Shown: piece after piece, positions 41,680 to 51,403 of the stretch
Numbering within the stretch: the first letter of the stretch is position 1
Layout: every line of letters starts with the position of its first letter
Source: JBHGYD01 sp041920415
GTDB lineage: Bacteria; Bacillota; Bacilli; Bacillales; Anoxybacillaceae
Assembly: GCA_041920415.1 (NCBI GenBank)
Contig: JBHGYD010000028.1
Span: forward strand, 1 to 64,000
DNA length: 64,000 nucleotides
Direction: 5' to 3'
Notes under the pieces: model-generated
Database searches by the model: none
The model's input: only the letters and a program-made list of their open reading frames with translations
What the model was told of the DNA's origin: nothing
Program-made: the position numbers and the translations under genes

Positions 41680-42625
41680 GATCAATTCCCTCTTTTAATC
41701 CAAGTCCCCATGCTAAATGATAACGCGTATCGATGATATTGGCGATTGTTCCGGAAAGACGCTCAACCGAAACGTCAAACCGCTCTTGCATCGCTTCATG
41801 AATGTGCCGTAAATGCGGATGATCCCCTGTTAACAATATGCGCGTAATTTGCTCGTTCCCTTGATGAATGGAAAAGCGATAAAAGCTCATCACCCGTTCG
41901 ATTTCTTTATAAACATCTTCAAACGGACGAAGCAGTTCTTCGATATGGTTTGTAGTCATTTTTTCATCATGTGATTCAAACAAAAGCTGACGCATGAAAA
42001 CAGGCTTATGGTCATAAAACGCGCTCACATTCACCGCTGATCGATCCATTTGAACGAGTAATACATGGTCCTCTTTTTTTACTTGACCAGCCGCATAAAA
42101 CAAACGATAGATACATAACGGTGAAACGTCAGCGACCACCGGACTAAGCTTGACATCTTCAAAGAGCTGCGCATAACTCATGACGATTTGTTCGGGAGCG
42201 GCAAACAATAAAATGGTCAGCTTTTCCTTTGTTTTTTCCAAAATGACGTAATCGAAAACGGCGTCCTCAAACGGCAAATGAATCGTCGTCCCTAATTCCA
42301 TAAATAAATACCCGCGAATCTCGTCCTCCTCTAAATCGTTCGGAAGCGAAATTCGCCGAATGACGACGACCGAATCAGGAACGATAAAGCGAACGCGACG
42401 TTTTTTCAACTTCCATTCGCTCACACATTCATCTAAAATCATTTCTAACGTTTCGTGATCCATAATTTTTCCATCATGGATCAGTCCGGTTGGAAGCTCC
42501 CGTTCGCCCCATTTATGAATCGAGAACGGGTCATGAGGCTTTACCTCGACATAACGAATGACATGATCTTTGATGACAACATTGGCTACTTTATGTCGCG
42601 GCTTGAAAAACTCGAACATGTTCAT
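41663..42625 (-). CDS. pilM: Type IV pilus assembly ATPase-like protein PilM
   Basis: 320 residues; actin-fold cytoplasmic protein that binds the PilN tail. It shows VVIKDHVIRYVEV near the start, EDEIRGYLFMELGTTIHLPFEDAVFDY and a late ILLTGDHPHLRHI nucleotide-site strand. The canonical N-terminal DLG loop is weak (NVVIKDHV). Overlap with pilN indicates coupling. Confidence 0.88.
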   Translation of the reverse strand: MNMFEFFKPRHKVANVVIKDHVIRYVEVKPHDPFSIHKWGERELPTGLIHDGKIMDHETLEMILDECVSEWKLKKRRVRFIVPDSVVVIRRISLPNDLEEDEIRGYLFMELGTTIHLPFEDAVFDYVILEKTKEKLTILLFAAPEQIVMSYAQLFEDVKLSPVVADVSPLCIYRLFYAAGQVKKEDHVLLVQMDRSAVNVSAFYDHKPVFMRQLLFESHDEKMTTNHIEELLRPFEDVYKEIERVMSFYRFSIHQGNEQITRILLTGDHPHLRHIHEAMQERFDVSVERLSGTIANIIDTRYHLAWGLGLKEGIDHVRRH

Positions 42626-42640
42626 GCTGTTCCCCTCGTA

Positions 42641-43405
42641 TTAAAAGAAAATCAATTGCTTATACCACTGAACAATTGCTTGTCCAAAAAAATAAACGGT
42701 CAGTGTTCCAAACACAATATAAGGGCCAAACGGAATCGGTTCACCACGGCGAATTTTGCCAAGCGCCATGCCAATAAGCCCAAAAACGGTTCCGTAAAGC
42801 GTCGAAAAAAAGAAAGCGAGTAACACCATCTTCCATCCTAACACAAAGCCAAGCAAGGCAAACAATTTAATATCGCCACCGCCCATCCCGCCTTTGCTAA
42901 TGACGGCAATGAGCAGCAAAAGGGAAAAGCCGACGATAGCGCCAACAAGCGAATCCCACCATGGCGACAGCGGAACGAACATTCGTTCAATAATAAAAAT
43001 GACTGCAAAAAACAGCAGCACTTTATCAGGAATAATCATATAGCGAATATCGGAAACAAAAATAATCATCAGCAGCGAAATCAGCGTCCAGCTAATGATT
43101 AATTCCTTTGACCATCCCACCAGAAGCGGTGAAATCGTAAAAAGAATCGCCGTCAAAAGCTCAACAAACGGATAAAGCGGCGAAATCCTTACGCCGCATC
43201 CTCGACATTTCCCACCTTGAAGCACATAAGAAATAACGGGAATAAGTTCCCACGCTGTAAGCGTACGCTTACAGCGTGGGCAATGCGAACGAGGCTTTAC
43301 AATCGATTCTCCTTTCGGCACGCGAAGACCGACGACGTTAAAAAAAGAGCCTAAGATTAACCCAAATAAAAGAATATATAATTTTGCAACCCCTATAATC
43401 ACCAT
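42641..43405 (-). CDS. comC: Prepilin leader peptidase/N-methyltransferase (ComC/PilD)
   Basis: 254 residues, polytopic. An N-terminal methyltransferase domain has a zinc-binding tetracysteine (CPRCKRT and CRGCG), and the aspartyl protease pair is D in FVSDIRYMIIPD and D in the GMGGGDIKLF motif. It cleaves and N-methylates the pilins of this locus. It is the likely orthologue of B. subtilis ComC, which lies at the same place between folC and spoIIB without other pilus genes. Confidence 0.94.
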   Translation of the reverse strand: MVIIGVAKLYILLFGLILGSFFNVVGLRVPKGESIVKPRSHCPRCKRTLTAWELIPVISYVLQGGKCRGCGVRISPLYPFVELLTAILFTISPLLVGWSKELIISWTLISLLMIIFVSDIRYMIIPDKVLLFFAVIFIIERMFVPLSPWWDSLVGAIVGFSLLLLIAVISKGGMGGGDIKLFALLGFVLGWKMVLLAFFFSTLYGTVFGLIGMALGKIRRGEPIPFGPYIVFGTLTVYFFGQAIVQWYKQLIFF

Positions 43406-43456
43406 ATAGGATCCTCTTTATTTATTTATTATTTATTAACTCATATTTACACACTA

Positions 43457-43909
43457 TTATGATCCCGTATTTCCACCGTTGTTATTATTGTTATTATTAT
43501 TGTTATTGTTAGTACCCTTTGTTTTATTTTGTAAATCTGATTCAGTCAAAGAAGGGTTATTTAAAACTGTATTAGCATCATGGTTTTTTAATGTATAAGT
43601 ATATTTTCCATTACTGTCTTTGTCGACTGTAACTGTATAATTCGTATCTTTAACATTGTCTAAATAAGGGTCTAGATCTGTGTTTGTTAAATTTGTAGGA
43701 AATGAAGCCGGTGTATTAGCAGAAATATACAATTTAGCCGCGTTTATAATTTGAATTCCCTCTGCTATCTTTGCGTCGTCTTTTGACTTATTAATAATTC
43801 CGCCAATACTCGGAATCGCAATCGCTGCGATAATTCCTAGAATGACAATAACCGCAAGCAATTCGATTAATGTAAGACCTCGTTCGTTTTTCAACAAGCG
43901 CTTTAACAT
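43457..43909 (-). CDS. Type IV major pilin candidate with poly-Asn tail
   Basis: 150 residues. The prepilin site NERG|LTLIELLAVIVILGIIAAIA is a textbook class III signal with Glu+5. A short alpha-helical spine and a small beta domain follow. The protein ends in 11 consecutive Asn and GGNTGS, an unusual flexible tail. It has its own ribosome site (GAGAGGAAATT) and spacing on both sides, fitting high expression. It sits between pilC and the peptidase. Confidence 0.88.
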   Translation of the reverse strand: MLKRLLKNERGLTLIELLAVIVILGIIAAIAIPSIGGIINKSKDDAKIAEGIQIINAAKLYISANTPASFPTNLTNTDLDPYLDNVKDTNYTVTVDKDSNGKYTYTLKNHDANTVLNNPSLTESDLQNKTKGTNNNNNNNNNNNGGNTGS

Positions 43910-43999
43910 AATTTCCTCTCCTTTTTCCTAGTATTTTATAAGTCTTTTTATCTATTATTTTACAATATCTATCATTTTTATAAAACTAATTTCTTAACA

Positions 44000-45223
44000 T
44001 TATTGTTGAATGTGGTTAAAAATATCATACATTGGTACGATAATCGATGTAACGATCGTTCCGACGATGCCAGATAAAAAAACGATCATCAGCGGTTCGA
44101 TGAGCGATTTGAGACGGTCGGTACCCGTTTCGACTTCGGCTTCGTAAAAGTCGGCGACTTTGGCCAGCATTGCGCCAAGAGCTCCGGTTTCTTCGCCGAT
44201 GGCAATCATTTGCGTGACAAGCGGCGGAAACGCCCAATGTTGTTTCATCGGTTCGGTCAATGATTGCCCACGTTCAAGCGAATCGCGCGCTTGTTTAAGA
44301 ACTTTAGCGATTACTTCATTTTCGACGACATTTTCGACAATCGCCAAAGCTTGTAAAATCGGCACGGAGCTTGAAAATAATGAGCTTAATGTTCTTGTCA
44401 TGCGCGCTAACACCGCCTTTTGCAGCAATTTCCCGAAAATCGGCATGCGCAACATCATATAATCGATGTAATACTTGCTTTGTTTTTGCTTTTTAAGTAC
44501 GGAAAATAATATATACAATCCGAAAATAGCAAGCACAACAAGCCACCAATATACTTGCATCACTTCGCTTGCTCTGAGGACAAATTTCGTAATCGCCGGT
44601 AATTCGGCATGGAAGTCAGCAAACATTTGCACAAATGTTGGGACGACAGCGATTAATAAAAAGATGACGACGGCAATGGCGATGATACCAACAGCAATTG
44701 GATAAGCGAGAGCGGAAATGATTTTTTGCCTTGTACGATGAATTTTTTCAAAATGGTCGGCTAATCTCTCGAGCGTATCATCCATATTTCCGCCTGCTTC
44801 ACCGGCTTTCATCATGTTCACGAACATCGGTGGAAACACGCGCGGATGTTTGGCGCTTGCTGCTGATAACGGGTTCCCGGTACGCAAGTCCTCTTCAACT
44901 TCTATGAGCGCTTTTTTGAGCGCCTTACTTTCCGTCTGACTCGCTAAAATGCGCGTCGAATCGACAACCGACACCCCTGCCTTTAACAATGTCGCAAACT
45001 GCCGTAAATAAATAACGAAATCTTGCAGCTTTACCGCGTTTCCAAACGTAATTTCCTTGTTCAACAATGTTTGCGGCACTTCGTTGATTTCAAGCACTTT
45101 AATACCTTTTTGGCGCAATTTGATGATCGCTTCCCGTTTCGACGTGCTTGTAATCGTGCCGGTTTGTCTTCGCCCTTTTATATTTCGTCCTTCGTATCTA
45201 AATTGCGGCATGTTATTCGCCAC
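44000..45223 (-). CDS. pilC: Type IV pilus platform protein PilC
   Basis: 407 residues; GspF/PilC family with two repeated cytoplasmic GspF domains (about 70-190 and 270-390) and three membrane segments (about 172-192, 222-241 and 375-400). It shows GNPLSAASAKHPRVFPPMFVNM and its second copy GQSLTEPMKQHWAFPPLVTQM. It links the assembly ATPase to pilin polymerisation. Confidence 0.93.
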   Translation of the reverse strand: MANNMPQFRYEGRNIKGRRQTGTITSTSKREAIIKLRQKGIKVLEINEVPQTLLNKEITFGNAVKLQDFVIYLRQFATLLKAGVSVVDSTRILASQTESKALKKALIEVEEDLRTGNPLSAASAKHPRVFPPMFVNMMKAGEAGGNMDDTLERLADHFEKIHRTRQKIISALAYPIAVGIIAIAVVIFLLIAVVPTFVQMFADFHAELPAITKFVLRASEVMQVYWWLVVLAIFGLYILFSVLKKQKQSKYYIDYMMLRMPIFGKLLQKAVLARMTRTLSSLFSSSVPILQALAIVENVVENEVIAKVLKQARDSLERGQSLTEPMKQHWAFPPLVTQMIAIGEETGALGAMLAKVADFYEAEVETGTDRLKSLIEPLMIVFLSGIVGTIVTSIIVPMYDIFNHIQQ

Positions 45224-46256
45224 GCTCCTGCATCAAGTAAGGTTCGACTACTTCTTGAGAAATAAGACCCGCTTGCAAGAGTTCTTTCATGCTTGTTGTT
45301 AACGTATGCATTCCCGCTGCACGACTTGTTTGCATGACGTTGACAATTTGATGAACTTTTTCATTACGAATTAAGTTGGCCACTGCCGCATTATTGATTA
45401 AAATTTCCGTCGCTGCGACTCGCCCAGTTTTTTGCGCGTTCGGAAAAAGGCGTTGCGAAATGATGGCCACTAATACGGAAGCGAGCTGAATGCGAATTTG
45501 CGATTGTTGAGCAGGCGGAAATACGTCAATAATGCGGTCAATCGTTGCTGGAGCGCTCGCGGTATGCAACGTCCCAAGAACAAGATGCCCCGTTTCTGCT
45601 GCTGTTATCGCCGTATGAATCGTTTCTAAATCGCGCATTTCGCCGACTAAAATGACATCCGGGTCTTGCCGCAACGCAGCGCGCAAACCGTTAGCAAAAT
45701 TGCTCGTATCAAATCCGACTTCACGTTGGTCAATAATACAACTTCCATGCTTGTGCAAATATTCGATCGGGTCTTCAAGCGTAATAATATGTTTGCGCAT
45801 TGTTTTGTTCATATAGTCGATCATCGCCGCAAGCGTCGTCGATTTTCCGCTCCCCGTCGGACCTGTCACAAGGACAAGCCCTTGTGGTTTTTCGGCAATC
45901 CGCTTTAACACTTCCGGCAGACGCAATTCATCAATCGTCGGAATTTTTGTTGGGACAACACGGATCGCAAGCGAAATGCAAGAACGCTGCTTATACGTAT
46001 TGATACGAAAACGGGAAATTCCCGGAATTCCGTAAGAAAAGTCAAGCTCCCCTTTTTCTTGAAACTGATCCCATAATCCTTTTGGGATGATGGCTTTGGC
46101 CATCGCTTCCGTATCTTCTGGACGCAACACGTCTTGGCCGTATTTTTTCAACTCCCCATTAATGCGCATAATCGGCGGCACACCAACCGTCAAGTGCACA
46201 TCAGATGCCTTCAATTCAAAAGCTGCGCGTAAAAGATGGTCTAGTCTCTGTTTCAT
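45213..46256 (-). CDS. pilT: Type IV pilus retraction ATPase PilT
   Basis: 347 residues, hexameric secretion ATPase. It shows the Walker A GPTGSGKSTTLAAMIDYM, Asp box TLEDPIEYLHKHGSC, Walker B RQDPDVILVGEMRD, His box TGHLVLGTLHTASA and the PilT-type C-terminus. ATG 46256 was chosen for AAAGGTGAGG upstream. Its presence beside PilB implies that fibres can be retracted, unlike the B. subtilis Com pseudopilus, which has one ATPase. Confidence 0.93.
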   Translation of the reverse strand: MKQRLDHLLRAAFELKASDVHLTVGVPPIMRINGELKKYGQDVLRPEDTEAMAKAIIPKGLWDQFQEKGELDFSYGIPGISRFRINTYKQRSCISLAIRVVPTKIPTIDELRLPEVLKRIAEKPQGLVLVTGPTGSGKSTTLAAMIDYMNKTMRKHIITLEDPIEYLHKHGSCIIDQREVGFDTSNFANGLRAALRQDPDVILVGEMRDLETIHTAITAAETGHLVLGTLHTASAPATIDRIIDVFPPAQQSQIRIQLASVLVAIISQRLFPNAQKTGRVAATEILINNAAVANLIRNEKVHQIVNVMQTSRAAGMHTLTTSMKELLQAGLISQEVVEPYLMQERGE

Positions 46257-46267
46257 CGCCCTCACCT

Positions 46268-47938
46268 TTAGCTTAAAATCGCCACTTTCAATACTTCTTC
46301 TAGTGTCGTTAATCCTTGCTTCACTTTTAATAAACCGTCATCGATTAAAAAAATCATTTTATTTTTTACGGCCAACTCGCGCAATTTCGAAAACGGCTCT
46401 TTATTTAAAATAACGCGCCGCATCTCATCAGTCATCACAAGCAACTCATGAAGCGCAATTCTTCCTTTATACCCCGTCATATTACATGTTGGGCAACCGC
46501 GGCCACGAATCAACTTTTCGATTTTCATACCGCGTCTTGCAAAAATCTCGATCTCTCGTTTCGTCGGTTCTTGTTCTTGTTGGCAATCGCGGCAGACGCG
46601 GCGAACAAGGCGTTGCGAAACAACTCCGGTTAATGATGTTGCAACAAGAAACGGCTCAATTCCCATATCAATTAGGCGTGTAATCGTGCTTAACGCATCG
46701 TTTGTATGCAGCGTGCTTAACACTAAATGTCCTGTCAATGACGCTCGAATGGCCACTTCCGCTGTTTCACGGTCGCGAATTTCACCGACCATGATGATAT
46801 TTGGGTCTTGGCGCAAAATCGAACGCAATCCTTGCGCAAACGTTAAGCCGACATTCGGGTTTACTTGAATTTGGTTAATGCCTTCTAATTGATATTCGAC
46901 CGGGTCTTCGATCGTAATAATATTGACTTCTTCGCTATTTAAACGATTTAGCGCAGCATATAATGTCGACGATTTCCCAGAGCCGGTTGGACCGGTAATT
47001 AATACAATTCCGGTTGGTTTTTCAATCAGCTCAATAAATCGCTGCAAATTCAATTTATTAAATCCGAGTTTATGAATATCATTAAGCGCCGCTCCTAAAT
47101 CAAGGACGCGCATGACAATTTTTTCTCCGTATACGGTCGGCAATGTCGAAACACGCAAATCAACCGGATGAAAGTCTATATTCATTTTAATCCTTCCATC
47201 CTGCGGAATGCGATGTTCGGTTATATCCATATTTGCTAAAATTTTAATTCTCGCCGTTAACACGCTTTGCATATGCTTTGGCAACGCGCGATCCGTACGT
47301 AACACCCCGTCAATCCGATACCGAACTAATACTTTTGTTTCTTGAGGATCGATATGAATGTCGCTCGCCCGCTGCTCAACGGCTAATTGTAAAATTTGGT
47401 TCACAAGCCGAACAATCGGTGAATCTTCTTCGGTTACTCGTTCTTCTTCCACTGTCTCAGTTGTCGGAGCCATGCGTAAAAAGTCTTCCATCGACTCATC
47501 GATGTCGTAATATTTGTTAATTGCTCGCAAAATATCGTCTTTCGAAGCAATCGCGGTTTCAATATGAAACCCTGTCGAAAGGCGTAAATCATCGATGACG
47601 AAAAAATCCATCGGATCGGCCATCGCGACAAGCAACCGGTCTCCTTCCACTTTTAACGGCATGACCATATGGCGCTTCGCAAATTCTTTTGGGACAAGAT
47701 TCGTCAACTTCGGATCAATCGGATAACGATATAAACTGACATGAGGAATGCCTAATTGAAATTCAAGCACTTCGATTAACTGTTGTTCCGTAATATACCC
47801 GCGCTGCAAAAGCGCATCTCCTAGCTTTTGACCAGGCGCTTTTTCTTTTAACGCTTCTTGCAGCTGCTCTTCCGTAATCAATCCAGCCTCAACTAATAAA
47901 TCTCCTAATCGCTTCCGTTCTTGTTTTTTCTTCATCAT
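46268..47938 (-). CDS. pilB: Type IV pilus assembly ATPase PilB
   Basis: 556 residues. N-terminal MshEN/GspE domains (about 1-150, LGDALLQRGYITEQQL) are followed by the ATPase with GPTGSGKSSTLYAAL, the Asp box TIEDPVEYQLEGINQ, Walker B RQDPNIIMVGEIRD and the zinc tetracysteine CRDC...CPTC of extension ATPases. It powers pilus extension. It is followed directly by pilT and pilC. Confidence 0.94.
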   Translation of the reverse strand: MMKKKQERKRLGDLLVEAGLITEEQLQEALKEKAPGQKLGDALLQRGYITEQQLIEVLEFQLGIPHVSLYRYPIDPKLTNLVPKEFAKRHMVMPLKVEGDRLLVAMADPMDFFVIDDLRLSTGFHIETAIASKDDILRAINKYYDIDESMEDFLRMAPTTETVEEERVTEEDSPIVRLVNQILQLAVEQRASDIHIDPQETKVLVRYRIDGVLRTDRALPKHMQSVLTARIKILANMDITEHRIPQDGRIKMNIDFHPVDLRVSTLPTVYGEKIVMRVLDLGAALNDIHKLGFNKLNLQRFIELIEKPTGIVLITGPTGSGKSSTLYAALNRLNSEEVNIITIEDPVEYQLEGINQIQVNPNVGLTFAQGLRSILRQDPNIIMVGEIRDRETAEVAIRASLTGHLVLSTLHTNDALSTITRLIDMGIEPFLVATSLTGVVSQRLVRRVCRDCQQEQEPTKREIEIFARRGMKIEKLIRGRGCPTCNMTGYKGRIALHELLVMTDEMRRVILNKEPFSKLRELAVKNKMIFLIDDGLLKVKQGLTTLEEVLKVAILS

Positions 47939-47944
47939 TCATCC

Positions 47945-49300
47945 CTACTTTTCGTACTGATCGGTATCCGAATGTTGGTCACTAGAAGGTGGATTTTGTT
48001 CCTTAGTCGTTGGAGACGTCTGCTTATTCTCACCTTGGTTGTCTTGTGCTTGTCCCGATGAAGAGGTGTTTTCATTTGTTTCCGTCGTTTGATTGGTTTC
48101 GTTATTCGATAAATCGACACCGAGATCGAATCCACGAACTTCTATGTTATACGAAGGTGGGTAAAAATCTTCAGCGACCACCTCTGTTTTTACTAAATGG
48201 TTGTTTTCATCGTAGAGTTCTTTTTTCACTCTCGCTAGCATACCTTGCTTACCTTTTTGCTTTATCCGATGTTCCCCAGGACGTAAAAGCGAGCTGTATT
48301 GAACGATTGTCTTTGGAGTAAAATACTCGACGTCACCGACTTTGATCATATATTTGTAAACAAATGGTAATCCTGTGAGCGTAACGCGAAAACCGTTATT
48401 GATCTCCTTAAACTGTAACGTATACGTGCTTGTATTCGGATTATAAAAGCGAAAATCGCGGTTTTCGCTGTCTACTTTCGCCTCATAACCGAGCGGAATT
48501 TCATCGGGCAAGTCTCGGCTTGTATGACGTTCAACAACCGTAAAATTCGTCGGCAAAATGGTCTGATAAATAGCAGAAGCAATGATGCTCATTCCATTCG
48601 AAGAGAGCGGCTCGCCGCTTTCTTTAAAATAGTCAGCAAGCGAAAATAGGCTTTTCCCTTTTATTTCAATCGTTGGATGGTTGGAAATCCACGCGATCAC
48701 TTCCGCTCGACTTTCGCCTAAACGGTCCATTGTTGCTTCGCTAATCGGTCGTTTTTCTATCTCTTGTTGTCCAGATAAATAGTTTATTAAATCGATTGGT
48801 TGTGGACTGCTCTGTAAATTGGCGGCAACATTGGTTACATCACGTTCTACTTTTTCAAGATTGATAGAAGACGATAATGATGGGGTAACCATTTTTTTTA
48901 TCAGTGCTGAAAATGTCTGCGTATCTAATTGAACAATAAGCTGCGATGGTTGCCCATCGACAGCTTGTTCGACACTTTGTTCAACTTGAAAGGTAAACAG
49001 TTGTGTTGGAATAGCCTCTGTTTTTTCTTGATAAGTCACTTTCATTGTTGCAGACGTTTTCCATTCATTTATTTTTTCTTGAACAGCACGGACCGCTTCT
49101 TCTTTTGATAGCTTCGATACAGAAACAGAGCCAATCATCGTTCCTGGCGCAAAACGATCCGTCTCCTCAAAAAATGATTGATAAGCAAAGGTGCCGATTT
49201 GTGAGAAACTGATCAAATAGATGGTGTAAATAACAATGACAAAAAACAGTTTTACCGCAGCTGCTTGTTTCACAAGCAAAAGCCCCCTTTGCTTACGCAT
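47945..49300 (-). CDS. VanW family membrane-anchored protein
   Basis: 451 residues. An N-terminal membrane segment (about 15-38) leads to an extracytoplasmic region with a peptidoglycan-binding-4-like part (GSVSVSKLSKEEAVRAVQEKI), a VanW-type core (about 215-330, SSNGMSIIASAIYQTILPTNF) and a G5-like end. A Ser/Asn/Gln-rich disordered tail closes it. The role of VanW is unknown. It overlaps the upstream PRC gene by 8 bp, just upstream of pilB, so a pilus-wall function is a reasonable inference. Confidence 0.75.
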   Translation of the reverse strand: MRKQRGLLLVKQAAAVKLFFVIVIYTIYLISFSQIGTFAYQSFFEETDRFAPGTMIGSVSVSKLSKEEAVRAVQEKINEWKTSATMKVTYQEKTEAIPTQLFTFQVEQSVEQAVDGQPSQLIVQLDTQTFSALIKKMVTPSLSSSINLEKVERDVTNVAANLQSSPQPIDLINYLSGQQEIEKRPISEATMDRLGESRAEVIAWISNHPTIEIKGKSLFSLADYFKESGEPLSSNGMSIIASAIYQTILPTNFTVVERHTSRDLPDEIPLGYEAKVDSENRDFRFYNPNTSTYTLQFKEINNGFRVTLTGLPFVYKYMIKVGDVEYFTPKTIVQYSSLLRPGEHRIKQKGKQGMLARVKKELYDENNHLVKTEVVAEDFYPPSYNIEVRGFDLGVDLSNNETNQTTETNENTSSSGQAQDNQGENKQTSPTTKEQNPPSSDQHSDTDQYEK

Positions 49301-50126
49301 CAACGTTCATCGATACATCAACAATCACGCTCGGCCCTTCCTCTTGTGCTTTCGTAATATGTTCAACCGTTAAAATTGTTCCTGCTTCAATGAGCACGTT
49401 CCCGTTACGGTCGAGAATGTCTTTTGTCACTCGTTTTCCTTGCAATAGTTCAATTTGTTTTTCCCGTAATGCTTGAAGTGTTTCACTATTTTCCGTTTCC
49501 TCTTCAATCTTTTCCATGTCAGAAAGCCATTCGCGCTGTTCAAGATCCATAGATGTTGCTGCTATCTCTTCTACCATCTCATTTGTCGAAATCTTGGTAA
49601 GCACTTCATCTAGTTGTTCTGTTTTTTGAACAAGCGAACTGGCATCATCAAGTAAAGACGAAGACGCGTTTTCAGTGACAATTAAAATATCTTTTCCATA
49701 CGTTAGCACGCATTCAGATGATAAAACGGCTTGGCGTCCGCCAATATGTAACTCAATTCCTATGATTTCTCCTGTTTCTTCATCTACAAAAAATTCCGTC
49801 ACTTCGCCAAGCAATTGTCCTTTTCGCGTCATTGCTTTTGTATTTTTTATGCGGATTTGTTTATTGACGAGTTGATTCGCAATTGGAATCTCAGCCAAAT
49901 CAATGATGGCGTTATTACTTTCCACCGTTACAGCAAACTCACCGATTCCAACCACTTTTTTAAATGGAATCGCTTTTAAACTTAACTGAACATCTTCTTG
50001 CTCAATCGTTAAAAAGTCAATGGAGCCTTTTTCCGGGTTAATGACTAATGTTTTTACTGTTCCAATTTGCACCCCATCCGAGATGCTAATAATCGGAAGT
50101 CCTACAATTTGCGCACTATTTTTCAT
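49293..50126 (-). CDS. PRC-barrel domain protein
   Basis: 277 residues. Two PRC-barrel-like units are visible: about 1-80 (IVGLPIISISDGVQIGTVKTLV) and about 85-160 (KGQLLGEVTEFFVDEETGEIIGIEL). A helical acidic part and a C-terminal beta segment (KDILDRNGNVLIEAGTIL) follow. It has no signal peptide, so it is cytoplasmic. ATG 50126 was chosen for GGTGAAGG upstream. It lies between an acidic membrane protein and the VanW gene, and belongs to the pilus operon by spacing. Function not established. Confidence 0.72.
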   Translation of the reverse strand: MKNSAQIVGLPIISISDGVQIGTVKTLVINPEKGSIDFLTIEQEDVQLSLKAIPFKKVVGIGEFAVTVESNNAIIDLAEIPIANQLVNKQIRIKNTKAMTRKGQLLGEVTEFFVDEETGEIIGIELHIGGRQAVLSSECVLTYGKDILIVTENASSSLLDDASSLVQKTEQLDEVLTKISTNEMVEEIAATSMDLEQREWLSDMEKIEEETENSETLQALREKQIELLQGKRVTKDILDRNGNVLIEAGTILTVEHITKAQEEGPSVIVDVSMNVDA

Positions 50127-50146
50127 ACCTTCACCACACCTGTTCG

Positions 50147-51289
50147 TTATGATTTCATCAATGTATGATAAATAAATTGGATTTCTTCTAATAAAATTGG
50201 ATAATGAGCGAACTTTTCTTGCAAATGAGTAAGCCATGAAGCAAGCTTGTCATACTCTTTTTCTAAAAGATAATGCTCCGTTAATAAACGAGCGAATACG
50301 TAATAGTCTTGATCCGATAACGGAGATTGTAAACATTGAAGAATGCGTTGCTCATACTCTGCTTTGTCAACATATTTACGACTTAGTTGAAGTTCAGTAA
50401 CGACTGATTGCACAATCTGAGTTCGAAGCGGTGATATATTGCCAACAGCGGTATGTGAAACGGGCTCGATGTCGGGAAGCGATTCAACAGCCATTGCCTC
50501 TTCCGTTTGCTCATCGACGGGCTGCCACTCCGGAAGCCAGTCGTCGTCCAATAATGGCTCGATCATTTCCTCTTCTTGAAACGCTTGCTCATCACTCTCG
50601 TCTACTTCCAATAACGATGTCTCTTCCGCTTCACCAAAAAGCCGCTCTTCTTGGGCAAAAGAATCAGCCTCTTTCTGTTCTGTTTCAGCTGGAACGATCT
50701 CATCTAAAAGTTCACGATGTTCAAGAAATTGAATGTCTTCATCGTTTTCTAGTAACTCCACATCGTCGTTAGGTGGCAGTGACTCTGTTAAAACTTTGTC
50801 TTCTTCTAACGATAGAGGAGATAAATGTCCATCCTCTCGTATTGATAACCCGCTTGACCAGGTATCCACATCTTGTTCAATATCTGTTGCAGTTTCCAAT
50901 GGTAACTCGTTAATTGCAATGGATGCATCCTGCTCTACATCAGTCATTTTTTCATCAACCGCCATCGCCATAGTCGGCTCTTCCTCAATCATTTCATCGT
51001 GTACTTCAAACGGAAACACATCGTCTTCTTCCTCTTCTTTCGCAGCCGCATAAAGAACATGGCCAAATTGACGGTCGAGCAAATACGTCATCGCCACAGC
51101 AAGCAATAACAAAAGCAAACTAAGCTGCCAAAGCGGAAATACGGATTTTGCTGTAAATGCAAGCAGTGATAACAATAACGAAACAACGAGTGCCACGATT
51201 TTCCCACGTCGACTCAATCCAAGGGGCAACATAAATAAAAAAGGAATCGCAATGATCAGAGCAACAATCGTAAATAAAGCTGACCTCAA
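50147..51289 (-). CDS. Acidic membrane protein at the head of the pil operon
   Basis: About 380 residues from TTG 51289 (GGGGTG upstream). Three short hydrophobic segments (about 5-25, 30-48 and 53-70) are followed by a very acidic, probably disordered stretch (about 85-280). A helical C-terminal domain, RKYVDKAEYEQRILQCLQS to the end, closes the protein. No family recognised. As first gene of the operon it may be a scaffold or regulator of the pilus machine. The start codon is not certain. Confidence 0.62.
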   Translation of the reverse strand: MRSALFTIVALIIAIPFLFMLPLGLSRRGKIVALVVSLLLSLLAFTAKSVFPLWQLSLLLLLLAVAMTYLLDRQFGHVLYAAAKEEEEDDVFPFEVHDEMIEEEPTMAMAVDEKMTDVEQDASIAINELPLETATDIEQDVDTWSSGLSIREDGHLSPLSLEEDKVLTESLPPNDDVELLENDEDIQFLEHRELLDEIVPAETEQKEADSFAQEERLFGEAEETSLLEVDESDEQAFQEEEMIEPLLDDDWLPEWQPVDEQTEEAMAVESLPDIEPVSHTAVGNISPLRTQIVQSVVTELQLSRKYVDKAEYEQRILQCLQSPLSDQDYYVFARLLTEHYLLEKEYDKLASWLTHLQEKFAHYPILLEEIQFIYHTLMKS

Positions 51290-51403
51290 TGTTTCACCCC
51301 GTTTCCCGACACAATATAAGACAAATTTCCTAAAAATAAAACAATACTTGACTCTAACATATTGTATAATAAAATTACATATTTTGAAAGAAGGGTATAC
51401 GAA
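51290..51403. promoter_or_regulatory. Divergent promoter region of the pilus locus
   Basis: The gap between the pil operon and the minor-pilin operon is AT-rich. On the plus strand TTGACT (51349-51354), 16 nt and TAAAAT is the best candidate; a TATAAT (51366-51371) lies only 11 nt from the same -35. Nothing clear was found for the minus strand. Confidence 0.35.

Noticed and set aside
51349..51371. TTGACT with TATAAT as a sigma-A promoter
   Set aside because: The spacer is only 11 nt, too short for this pair to work together.
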